Origin: Parapedobacter deserti
GTDB lineage: Bacteria > Bacteroidota > Bacteroidia > Sphingobacteriales > Sphingobacteriaceae
NCBI RefSeq assembly: GCF_042646065.1
Contig: NZ_JBHRTA010000016.1
Span: forward strand, 1-64,000
DNA length: 64,000 nt
Direction of reading: 5' to 3'
The position numbers and the translations under genes were made by a program. Below are positions 25,726 to 33,217 of this stretch, in pieces. Each line of letters opens with the position of its first letter. Positions within the stretch are counted from its first letter, which is position 1. The notes beneath the pieces are model-generated. The model ran no database searches. It saw only the letters and a list, made by a program, of their open reading frames with translations, and was not told the DNA's origin.

Positions 25726-26744
25726 TGCTTTCCCGCGTATATTCGCTCAATAATGTCTACGACCTTCAGTCCTTCCAACGCATTGGTGCTTATAGCGGCC
25801 TTTCCGTTTAGAACGTCGACAACATTTTCGATGACGTAGTGATGATTGGCAGCCGACCCTTTATAAGCCCCATAGTCGTTGCCGGGATTTGTCGGAGGAA
25901 GTACCAGCATCTCATAATCCTTGATGTTGCAGGTCTCTACCTTATCCATATATTGCCCTCCGATTTTGACCGATCCGTTTTCGGCAATAATGGTCATGGA
26001 GCTTTCCAGATTCTGATTCCAGACAGAAGTGGAATAATTCAGCGAACCCATACCTCCGTTTACAAAATCAAAGTTCACAAATCCGCTGTCTTCAAAATCC
26101 GTCAAGTCCTGATGGTTGAAGTCATTGAATTTGCCTTGTATATTTGTGATGTCGCCAAATAGCCAATACATGATATCAATGAAGTGTGAAAATTGGGTAA
26201 AGAGCGTACCGCCGTCCAGGTCCTTCTTACCGTGCCAGCTTTCAGGTTTGTAGTAGCGGTTGTCGCGGTTCCAATAGCAATTAAGCTGTACCATATAGAT
26301 TTTGCCTAATCGCCCGCTTTCAATCAGGTCCTTGATCCAAACCGATGGCGGCGAGTAGCGGTTCTGCATGACGGCAAATACTTGCCGGTGAACTTGCAGT
26401 GCTTTAAAAATGACCTTCTCTGCATCCTGCCTGGTGAGCGCCATTGGTTTTTCCACCACGATGTGCTTGCGCGCTTCCAGGCATTTCATTGCCTGTTCCG
26501 CATGGAAGCCATTGGGGGAGGCAATATTAACAACGTCAACGTCAATTCCGGAGTTCAGGAACTCATCAAGGGAATTAAAGAATGGTACACGATATTCGTC
26601 AATTCCTAATTGCGATTTATCCTTAATGTCAATAAGTGCGACAAGCTCGCTTTCTTCATTGCGGGTGATCATTTCGGCGTGGCGCTTTCCGATGTGGCCG
26701 CAGCCGATAACAGCAAATTTGACTTTTCGATTCAGTGGTGTCAT
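25722..26744 (-). CDS. wbpB: UDP-GlcNAcA 3-dehydrogenase, Gfo/Idh/MocA family (WbpB/WlbA type)
   Basis: 340 aa. The Rossmann motif VIGCGHIGKRH is at 13-22, the EKPMALT motif of the Gfo/Idh/MocA family at 98-104, and DGGTLFTQFSHFIDIMYWLFG gives the catalytic H region. WbpB/WlbA oxidises C3 of UDP-GlcNAc uronic acid and keeps its NAD bound, recycling it with 2-oxoglutarate. Here it follows the acetyltransferase gene without a gap and sits with wbpE- and wbpA-like genes, so pathway membership is well supported though the substrate is inferred. Confidence 0.8.
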   Translation of the reverse strand: MTPLNRKVKFAVIGCGHIGKRHAEMITRNEESELVALIDIKDKSQLGIDEYRVPFFNSLDEFLNSGIDVDVVNIASPNGFHAEQAMKCLEARKHIVVEKPMALTRQDAEKVIFKALQVHRQVFAVMQNRYSPPSVWIKDLIESGRLGKIYMVQLNCYWNRDNRYYKPESWHGKKDLDGGTLFTQFSHFIDIMYWLFGDITNIQGKFNDFNHQDLTDFEDSGFVNFDFVNGGMGSLNYSTSVWNQNLESSMTIIAENGSVKIGGQYMDKVETCNIKDYEMLVLPPTNPGNDYGAYKGSAANHHYVIENVVDVLNGKAAISTNALEGLKVVDIIERIYAGKH

Positions 26745-27329
26745 TTATTTGATTCGTTGTACTTGGTTATCTTTTAGCTCGTATTCCTGTTGTGATTCCG
26801 GACATATTGCCCGATTGCTTTCATCGAATCGCAGACGGTGACCGTATTCGCTCACCCAGCCGATCTGGCGGGCAGGGTTGCCGACGACCAGTGCATATGG
26901 GGGTACGTTTTTCGTTACGACAGCGCCGGCTCCAATGAAAGCGTATGCGCCGATATCATGTCCACAAACGATCGTCGCATTTGCGCCGATAGAAGCGCCT
27001 TTGCCTACGTGCGTTTTGGCATATTGGCCGCGGCGGTTAATTGCGCTGCGCGGGTTCGTTACGTTGGTAAATACCATGGAGGGACCGAGAAAGACATCGT
27101 CATCACAGGTCACACCCTCATAGATTGACACGTTGTTCTGTACTTTCACGTTCACGCCCAGAGTCACCCCTAGAGACACGACTACGTTTTGACCAATGTT
27201 ACACCGTTCGCCGATTTTGCAATTGGGCATAATGTGCGAAAAATGCCAAATTTTGGTGCCAGCACCAATTTCCGCCCCTTCGTCAATGACGGCGGTTGGG
27301 TGTGCGGAATAGTTATTGGTTGTTTCCAT
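26745..27329 (-). CDS. wbpD: UDP-GlcNAc3NA N-acetyltransferase, hexapeptide type (WbpD/WlbB-like)
   Basis: 194 aa from METTNNYS; the TTG six bases earlier is a weaker start. Left-handed beta-helix turns run from AHPTAVIDEGAEIGAG to VPPYALVVGNPARQIGW, with the PRSAINRRGQY loop and IVCGHDIGAYAFIGAGAVV seen in WbpD/WlbB. It would acetylate the C3 amine put on by the WbpE-like enzyme. Its start lies 17 bp inside the end of the aminotransferase gene, and its stop abuts the wbpB start, indicating tight coupling of consecutive steps. Confidence 0.8.
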   Translation of the reverse strand: METTNNYSAHPTAVIDEGAEIGAGTKIWHFSHIMPNCKIGERCNIGQNVVVSLGVTLGVNVKVQNNVSIYEGVTCDDDVFLGPSMVFTNVTNPRSAINRRGQYAKTHVGKGASIGANATIVCGHDIGAYAFIGAGAVVTKNVPPYALVVGNPARQIGWVSEYGHRLRFDESNRAICPESQQEYELKDNQVQRIK

Positions 27330-28458
27330 ACGCAAAGAAGTCCTTTATTTGTTCGATGATGTAATCCTGGGTTTCAAGCTCCATTTCAGTGTGAATAGGC
27401 AATGAAAGCACGTTCTTGCAGAGTTGTTCTGAGACGGGGAAATCGCCTTCATTATACCCATATTGCCGATATGCCTGTTGAAGGTGTACGGGAATGGGGT
27501 AGTACACCATAGTGGGGACGCCGCGTTCCTGTAAAAATGCTTTTAAGGCATCCCGTCTTCCGTCTGCTATTTGGCAGGTGTATTGGTTGTAGACATGAGT
27601 GGAGTACGGAGCCTGCTTAGGCGTTGTTAATCCTTCAATGTCGGCGAGTGCAATGTCATACTTTTGCGCAACTGTGCGTCGTGCGTCAGCGTATCTACTA
27701 AGATATTTTATTTTAACGTTCAAAACCGCGGCCTGTACAGTGTCCAGCCGGGAGTTTACTCCAATCGACTCATGGTGGTATTTTTGCCGTTGACCGTGAT
27801 TGGCAATCATATGAGCGCGTTGTGCCAACTCCGCATCGTTGGTCAGAAGCGCACCGCCGTCACCGAAACATCCAAGGTTTTTGGAAGGGAAGAATGAGGT
27901 GGTGCCTATCGTACCTACCGTTCCAGCAAACTGCTTCCGACCGTCAGCAAAGATGTATTCCGCACCCATTGCTTGGGCGGTATCTTCAATAACGGCAACA
28001 TCGTGCTTGCCGGCAATAGCATTGATAGCCTCCATGTTAGAGCACTGCCCGAATAGGTGAACTGGTACAATGCCTACTGTTTTTTCGGTGATCGTTGCCT
28101 CCAGCTGCTCATAATCGAGTTCAAAGGTGTCTGGCTGGACATCGATGAATTTGGGAGTGAGGCCTAATAACGCAATGACTTCTACTGTGGCAATGTAAGT
28201 GAACGCGGGTACGATGACTTCGCCACCGGGCTTAAACCCGAGGGCCATCATGGCAATCTGTAAAGCGTCCGTGCCATTACCGCAGGTCACGGCATGGTTC
28301 ACTTGGTTGAATGATTTGAGCGATTCAATGAATGTTTTGACCTGAGGGCCGTTAATATATGCTGTTTCCGACACAGCTGACAGAAGCGCTTGGTCAATTT
28401 CTTCTTTTATACGAAGATATTGGCCTTTCAGATCAACCATCTGTATTTTTTTATCCAT
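27313..28458 (-). CDS. wbpE: DegT/DnrJ/EryC1 PLP aminotransferase (WbpE type)
   Basis: 381 aa. PLP Lys193 is in SFFPSKNLGCFGDGG; other marks are CGNGTDAL (59-66), PAFTYIATVE and HLFGQCSNMEA with EDTAQAMGAEY. WbpE moves an amino group from glutamate to the 3-keto UDP-sugar made by WbpB, releasing 2-oxoglutarate. Neighbours on both sides fit that pathway. Related enzymes make other amino sugars, so the exact substrate rests on context. Confidence 0.85.
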   Translation of the reverse strand: MDKKIQMVDLKGQYLRIKEEIDQALLSAVSETAYINGPQVKTFIESLKSFNQVNHAVTCGNGTDALQIAMMALGFKPGGEVIVPAFTYIATVEVIALLGLTPKFIDVQPDTFELDYEQLEATITEKTVGIVPVHLFGQCSNMEAINAIAGKHDVAVIEDTAQAMGAEYIFADGRKQFAGTVGTIGTTSFFPSKNLGCFGDGGALLTNDAELAQRAHMIANHGQRQKYHHESIGVNSRLDTVQAAVLNVKIKYLSRYADARRTVAQKYDIALADIEGLTTPKQAPYSTHVYNQYTCQIADGRRDALKAFLQERGVPTMVYYPIPVHLQQAYRQYGYNEGDFPVSEQLCKNVLSLPIHTEMELETQDYIIEQIKDFFAYGNNQ

Positions 28459-28464
28459 AAATCT

Positions 28465-29667
28465 CTAATTAGCGATAAGCTGGTTTGTGATATAATTCCC
28501 GATAGATAAACAGGACGTGGCCGCTGGTGACGGGGCGTTGCGTACATGGACTACGTTACCTGCCTTGCTGATGTCAAAATCATCGATAAGATTGCCCTTG
28601 CGGTCGCAAGCCTGCGCCCGCACACCCGCGTCTCCGGGAACAAGATCTGACTCCTGTATCTCTGGGAGCAAACGCTGCAGCGCTTTAGTAAAGGCCGACT
28701 TGGACAACGACCGATAGATTTCTCCCATGCCGGTCTTACCATACTTGGCAACGATTTTCCAAAAACCTGGCCATGCAAAAGTATCGAAGGTGTCTGTCAA
28801 ACTGAGGTTAGTGAAGCGGTAGCCTTCCCTTTTGAACGCTAAAACGGCATTCGGGCCGGCTTCAACGCCTCCCTGGATCATTCTTGTGAAATGCACGCCA
28901 AGGAAAGGGAACTTCGGGTCTGGAACCGGATAAACTAAGTTTTTGACCAGGTGCTCCTTTTCGGGCTTAAGCTTATAGTATTCGCCACGAAAGGGAATGA
29001 TGCGCAGGTCGTCCGCGTTTCCGGTGCTGAATGCAACACGATCGGAGTGCAGGCCTGCACACGTCACAGCCCGGGTGGCTGTGTAGCTTTGCTTATCGGT
29101 TTCCAGGTATACAGAGCCGTGTTCTGTAAGGATATTGACTACAGTTTCTAAAAATGCGATTTCCCCACCCGCTTCCGTGATCAGGTTTTGCAGCCGTCGC
29201 GCCATAGCAGGATAGTCTATGATGCCGGTTTGGGGCACGTGTATAGCCGCTATACCCGCGGCGTGAGGCTCATAGGCTTTGATTTCTTCTTTTGAAAGGA
29301 ACTTAAGCTGTTTCAACCCATTTTCTACGCCGCGGTTGAAAATATTGTGCAATACGGGGACTTCTTCTTTTGAAGTGGCTATGATCAGCTTTCCGCAGAG
29401 GTCATAGGGAATGCCTTGTTCTTTAGCAAAGTTGAGCAAATGCTTATAGCCTGCAATGCAGTTCTGCGCTTTGAGGCTGCCCGGCTTGTAGTAGATGCCG
29501 CTATGGATGACGCCGCTGTTGTGTCCGGACTGATGAGCTGCTACAGAGGCTTCTTTTTCAATAATCAATAAGCGAGAGGTTGGATGTCGCTTTAAAAATT
29601 GATACGCTGTTGCCAACCCGACCAAACCGGCTCCAACGATAATGCAGTCATATTGCTTTGTAATCAT
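28465..29667 (-). CDS. lhgO: L-2-hydroxyglutarate oxidase/dehydrogenase
   Basis: 400 aa, usual length. The FAD-binding VGAGLVGLATAYQFLKR starts at residue 11, followed by HQSGHNSGVIHSGIYYKPGSLKA, a hallmark of the L2HGDH/LhgO family. FHDAG-like C-terminal FAD contacts appear as VPGDAGVRAQA. LhgO oxidises L-2-hydroxyglutarate to 2-oxoglutarate and passes electrons to the membrane. Its place between wbpA and wbpE (gaps of 6 and 17 bp) is striking, because WbpB-type enzymes recycle NAD by turning 2-oxoglutarate into 2-hydroxyglutarate. It therefore probably regenerates the oxidant for sugar synthesis. Confidence 0.9.
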   Translation of the reverse strand: MITKQYDCIIVGAGLVGLATAYQFLKRHPTSRLLIIEKEASVAAHQSGHNSGVIHSGIYYKPGSLKAQNCIAGYKHLLNFAKEQGIPYDLCGKLIIATSKEEVPVLHNIFNRGVENGLKQLKFLSKEEIKAYEPHAAGIAAIHVPQTGIIDYPAMARRLQNLITEAGGEIAFLETVVNILTEHGSVYLETDKQSYTATRAVTCAGLHSDRVAFSTGNADDLRIIPFRGEYYKLKPEKEHLVKNLVYPVPDPKFPFLGVHFTRMIQGGVEAGPNAVLAFKREGYRFTNLSLTDTFDTFAWPGFWKIVAKYGKTGMGEIYRSLSKSAFTKALQRLLPEIQESDLVPGDAGVRAQACDRKGNLIDDFDISKAGNVVHVRNAPSPAATSCLSIGNYITNQLIAN

Positions 29668-29684
29668 CGGGTCTTATTTTGGTA

Positions 29685-31004
29685 CTATAACCTCCCATCC
29701 ACTAAATCCCTACTCAAACATGCCTTAGTATCGAAGATGACACCGTTGTTGCGTTTTACCTTTTGGTAGTCGAACTTCAAAAATTCATTATGGGCAACAG
29801 CGACCACAATAGCATCATATACCACGTTTTTATCGACTTCATTGAGAATATCCAAACCGTACTCGTGTTTTACCTCCCCTGCATCGGCCCATGGATCATA
29901 GATGTCCACACTCAGACCAAACTGAGCTAGTTCATGATAGATATCCACCACACGGGTATTCCGTATATCCGGGCAGTTTTCCTTGAATGTAATGCCCATA
30001 ATCAACGCCCGTGAGTCTTTGATCTTGTGGTCTTTCTGAATCATGAGTTTGACAACCTTGTCAGCGACGAAAGCGCCCATCTGATCATTCACCCGGCGAC
30101 CAGATAGGATGACCTGCGGGTGATAGCCCAGAGATTGGGCTTTATGAGCTAAATAATAAGGATCCACCCCGATACAATGGCCGCCTACCAGACCCGGCTG
30201 GTATTTCAAAAAATTCCATTTGGTACCTGCTGCTTCAATGACGTCATGGGTATCAATACCGATGCGGTCAAATATGAGTGAAAGCTCATTAACAAACGAA
30301 ATGTTGACATCCCGCTGAGCGTTTTCGATGGCTTTCGAAGCCTCAGCAACTTTGATGCTTGGTGCCTTGTGCGTACCCGCCGCGATGATGGAACGGTAAA
30401 GATCATCCACACGGTCTGCTATCTCAGCTGTCGAACCACTGGTCACTTTCTTGATCTTGGTGAGCGTATTGATTTTGTCGCCCGGGTTGATGCGTTCCGG
30501 AGAGTATCCGGCGAAGAAATCTTTGTTAAACTGAAGCCCTGAAACACGCTCCAATACCGGCACACAGTCTTCTTCGGTACAGCCCGGGTACACCGTAGAC
30601 TCGTAAATAACAATGTCACCCACCTTCAAAACCCGACCTAACATTTCGGACGCCTTGATCAGTGGTGTCAGGTCAGGCGCCTTAAACTGATCGATGGGAG
30701 TCGGTACGGTGACAATGTAGGTGTTGTACGAACGGAGATCTTCGACATTTGCAGAAAAAGAAAGCCCTATGGTCTGCTTCTTTTCTTGCTTCAACGACAT
30801 TGCAGCTTTAAGATCTTTAATGCTGGCCTCTTGTGTCCGGTCTTTGCCCGCCTGCAATTCGCTGACGCGCTGTGTGTTGATATCAAAACCCAACACATCG
30901 TACTTTTTGCCAAATTCGATCGCTAATGGCAAACCTACATACCCCAAGCCGATAATGGCGATACGGGCATTTTCTACGGTTTTTGATGAAGATTGGTCGC
31001 TCAT
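29685..31004 (-). CDS. wbpA: UDP-N-acetylhexosamine 6-dehydrogenase (WbpA/TviB type)
   Basis: 439 aa. NAD-binding GLGYVGLP is at 19-26. The UDP-sugar dehydrogenase domain follows, with catalytic Cys277 in GGHCIGVDPYYL, and MGITFKENCPDIRNTR in the C-terminal domain. It oxidises C6 of UDP-GlcNAc (or UDP-GalNAc) twice, making the uronic acid and using two NAD. It is the first gene of the leftward sugar-pathway operon, about 105 nt after a promoter shared in sequence with the regulator gene upstream. Sequence is closer in feel to TviB/WbpO than to Ugd. Confidence 0.85.
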   Translation of the reverse strand: MSDQSSSKTVENARIAIIGLGYVGLPLAIEFGKKYDVLGFDINTQRVSELQAGKDRTQEASIKDLKAAMSLKQEKKQTIGLSFSANVEDLRSYNTYIVTVPTPIDQFKAPDLTPLIKASEMLGRVLKVGDIVIYESTVYPGCTEEDCVPVLERVSGLQFNKDFFAGYSPERINPGDKINTLTKIKKVTSGSTAEIADRVDDLYRSIIAAGTHKAPSIKVAEASKAIENAQRDVNISFVNELSLIFDRIGIDTHDVIEAAGTKWNFLKYQPGLVGGHCIGVDPYYLAHKAQSLGYHPQVILSGRRVNDQMGAFVADKVVKLMIQKDHKIKDSRALIMGITFKENCPDIRNTRVVDIYHELAQFGLSVDIYDPWADAGEVKHEYGLDILNEVDKNVVYDAIVVAVAHNEFLKFDYQKVKRNNGVIFDTKACLSRDLVDGRL

Positions 31005-31109
31005 CTATTTCGGTGTTTATCTATAAACGGTGTTTTTGCGGTTACAATATGCCGACTTGCTAATTCAATGATTTATTCAAGTCGTTTTTCTGTTTTTTCA
31101 CGGCAAATC

Positions 31110-31145
31110 GAGCAACAAAAGTACTCATTTTTTTGAAAGTTGCAA
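31110..31145 (-). promoter_or_regulatory. Promoter of the wbpA operon with shared 17-nt element
   Basis: The minus strand has -7 box TACTTTTG (31116-31123) and a -33 TTG at 31143-31145, 19 nt apart. The 17 nt GAGTACTTTTGTTGCTC (31110-31126) recur exactly at 31678-31694 upstream of the regulator gene, longer than the promoter consensus itself requires. Confidence 0.6.
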
Positions 31146-31156
31146 ATTCGTCTTGC

Positions 31157-31660
31157 TTATTGCTCATATAACACCAGTCCACTTTTCATTTTTCGATCGC
31201 TCAACGTGAATTTAACTTTCCGGTCAATAACCCCTTCCACTTTGGGTGCCAATTGCTCCAGGTAGTCAGCGTTGAGCGCTTTTCCTACAATGGTGACCTC
31301 AATGGTGCCGCTGTCGCGCCCCTCGGCATAGTCTCCCGTAAGCACCACCTGCTCTACCTCTCCCATGCGGCTGAGCACGGTCTCCACGATGCGGTCCAGC
31401 CCCAAATATTTATGTACGATATCCTGCAGCGCACTGAACAACGGGTGCTTCACATTGGCGCGGTACGATACGCGGTTCTGCTGGGCTTCCTTTTCGAGAT
31501 AACCGGCTTCGGAAAGGTTGTTAAGCTCCTTGCGGATGGCGTTGGTAGATTCGTTGAACTCTTCTGCTAACCCCCGCATATGCCCCCTGTTGGCGGCATT
31601 GATGAAAAATTTCACCAGCAGACGCAGACGTGTTTTGGAGGTAATGAGCGAGTCAAGCAT
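31157..31660 (-). CDS. Winged-helix transcriptional regulator upstream of polysaccharide operon
   Basis: 167 aa. The first 80 residues form a winged helix-turn-helix (RLRLLVKFFIN, RGLAEEFNESTNAIRKELNNLSEAGYLEKE). The remainder (QVVLTGDYAEGRDSGTIEVTIVG) resembles a nucleotidyltransferase-like fold without clear catalytic residues. Proteins of this build are often found next to Bacteroidota polysaccharide clusters. It is transcribed toward wbpA, 152 bp away, and from a promoter bearing the same 17-nt element, so control of both itself and the operon is likely (inference). Confidence 0.75.
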   Translation of the reverse strand: MLDSLITSKTRLRLLVKFFINAANRGHMRGLAEEFNESTNAIRKELNNLSEAGYLEKEAQQNRVSYRANVKHPLFSALQDIVHKYLGLDRIVETVLSRMGEVEQVVLTGDYAEGRDSGTIEVTIVGKALNADYLEQLAPKVEGVIDRKVKFTLSDRKMKSGLVLYEQ

Positions 31661-31677
31661 GCGGACAATCGTATAAT

Positions 31678-31694
31678 GAGCAACAAAAGTACTC
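31678..31694 (-). promoter_or_regulatory. Regulator promoter, second copy of the 17-nt element
   Basis: GAGTACTTTTGTTGCTC on the minus strand includes a TACTTTTG -7 box (31684-31691), about 20 nt before the regulator ATG. It is identical to 31110-31126. Confidence 0.6.
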
Positions 31695-31732
31695 TTTTTT
31701 GTTAAATGAACGAAAAGCTTGTCATTTTCTTG

Positions 31733-31762
31733 TTGCAGTTCAGCGTCTTTGTGATATCTTTG
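31733..31762 (+). promoter_or_regulatory. Promoter of the STN-domain gene
   Basis: TTG at 31733-31735 and TATCTTTG at 31755-31762 are separated by 19 nt, reading right; the ATG is 47 nt further on. It is divergent from the regulator promoter. Confidence 0.55.
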
Positions 31763-31809
31763 GTACTGATTTCAATCAACGCATTTATACAGTCAACTAG
31801 CTAAAAAAT

Positions 31810-32175
31810 ATGTCCATTTCCAAATGGCCGGTGCTGGCCATCGTTGTCAGCTCGCTCGCTTTGCTTCCTTCGGAAAAGGTCTTTCCCGAAGCTGTGTCGG
31901 CGTCGCCCGATGTATTAACCACCGAAGTGTCCTTAAACGTGTATGCACAGGAAACCCTGGAAAGTGTCCTTTTCCGGCTGCATACCATCACGCGCTGCCC
32001 AATGCTGTGGGATGCCCGCATGTTGGCGGATTGCCGGGCCAAACCGGCGACCTACCGACTGGTCCCATTGAAAACAATATTGGCGGAACAGCTGGAAGGC
32101 ACACCGATCCGATACGAGTTGAAGAAAAAGAAGCTCGTTTTTTACCGCGCGAAAACCGCCTCCGTGGTCAACTGA
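31810..32175 (+). CDS. Orphan exported STN-domain protein
   Basis: 121 aa. A signal-like N-terminus (about 1-22, ISKWPVLAIVVSSLALLPS) is followed by one STN domain, the short beta-alpha fold found at the N-terminus of secretins and of TonB receptors. Visible are VSLNVYAQETLESVLFRLHTI, YRLVPLKTILAEQLEGTPI and RYELKKKKLVFYR. Such domains normally pass a signal to a FecR anti-sigma factor or to TonB machinery. Here no barrel, plug or secretin follows and the protein simply ends. It might be a periplasmic adaptor or a relic of a SusC gene. It has its own promoter and a downstream hairpin. Confidence 0.65.
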   Translation: MSISKWPVLAIVVSSLALLPSEKVFPEAVSASPDVLTTEVSLNVYAQETLESVLFRLHTITRCPMLWDARMLADCRAKPATYRLVPLKTILAEQLEGTPIRYELKKKKLVFYRAKTASVVN

Positions 32176-32448
32176 CCTCCCTACCGCCGTAGCGGAAAAC
32201 ATGCTTCGAGCACCTCTTGCAGTGGAATGCCGGTGGCTGCTCCGCCGCAAGCGGTGAAAAGCCGCCCTGTGTACGGGGCGCTTTTCTCTTTACCGATTTG
32301 CGCAGAAAATTGCAGCCGCGCAAACCGTTAATTTGCAATTTGTACCTTGGCAATACGATGGCGCCGCATCATCAAGTGGCCGAAAATGATACTGCTGTCT
32401 ACTCGACAGCGTTTTTCCGATGCTTCGGCAAGCCGACTCGTCCGGCAT
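32176..32448. other. Intergenic stretch with one hairpin, no gene seen
   Basis: Apart from a terminator-like hairpin at 32259-32285 (a bulged AAGC.GCCC/GGGCGCTT stem followed by TT and C/T-rich sequence), I see no gene or promoter before the element at 32449. Confidence 0.5.
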
Positions 32449-32501
32449 AAAATGTACACGAAAGTGAATACCCGCCTATAGGAAATGTTTTGCATTTTTA
32501 T
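32449..32501 (+). promoter_or_regulatory. Crp-like gene promoter/operator, copy 1
   Basis: This 53-nt stretch matches 51187-51239 at about 43 positions with no gap. Two blocks are almost identical: AAAATnTnCACGAAAGTGAATA and GAAATGTTTTGCAnTTTTAT. The first contains the inverted repeat CAC-GAAA-GTG. The start codon of the Crp-like gene lies 39 nt downstream. It is probably a promoter with an operator bound by a common regulator. Confidence 0.65.
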
Positions 32502-32540
32502 AGTCCGCAATTAAACTGTTAACTGGCAAAATCTAACAAT

Positions 32541-33077
32541 ATGGAAACACACGTATCTATTTTACACCGCAAACTGGTCTTGCTTGGCATTACTCCGGCT
32601 GCCTGGCAGGCATTGTCAGAAGCCGTCGTCAAAGTAACGCGGCCTAAAGGGCGCTCGTTGCCTTACTTGATGGGCGACTTCTTTTTTGTAACCGACGGGT
32701 TGCTCAAACAGGAATACGTAATCAACAACACCCCGGCGATCGAACGTTTTTTAGACAATGGAACACCATGCTTCATCACCTGGTCAGACCAGCAGCAGGA
32801 CTTCGAAGCACTGGAAGACTCCGTATTGCTGAAAATCACGGCCGCGGACCTGCGCGGTCTTAAACAAGCGCACCCCCTGTTAAATGCGATGTTCAATCAG
32901 CTATACGCCGAGTGGATGGAGCTGCTGAAGAAGCGCCTTGAACTGCTCCAAGGGCTGAAAAAAGAGCGTGCCGCAGCGTTCCGGTCTGCCTTCCCGGGCC
33001 TGGCCAGCCGCATTGCCAAAAAAGACCTGGCCCGGTACCTTGCTATCAGCCCCGGCTACCTGAGTGGGAATCTATAG
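32541..33077 (+). CDS. Crp/Fnr-like regulator, C-terminally shortened
   Basis: 178 aa. The N-terminal 120 residues look like the cyclic-nucleotide-binding beta-roll used by Bacteroidota Crp-like proteins (GDFFFVTDGLLKQEYV, FLDNGTPCFITW, ALEDSVLLKITAADL), then a long helix and a start of an HTH (DLARYLAISPGYLSG). It stops two residues after GYLSG, in the recognition helix. The paralogue at 54020 continues ten more residues past that point. It may therefore not bind DNA normally. The upstream element is shared with the operon carrying the paralogue. No ligand can be assigned. Confidence 0.7.
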   Translation: METHVSILHRKLVLLGITPAAWQALSEAVVKVTRPKGRSLPYLMGDFFFVTDGLLKQEYVINNTPAIERFLDNGTPCFITWSDQQQDFEALEDSVLLKITAADLRGLKQAHPLLNAMFNQLYAEWMELLKKRLELLQGLKKERAAAFRSAFPGLASRIAKKDLARYLAISPGYLSGNL

Positions 33078-33217
33078 CGTGCATCACCACTTCGGCAACT
33101 TTAGATTTACGAAGCCAATACTTCAAAATTCTGAAGCGCACATCCCCGATTTCGGAGATTCGCCCAGCGCGATCACACCTAATTTAGCATTCAGGAAAAA
33201 TTAATAAATGTTTAACC

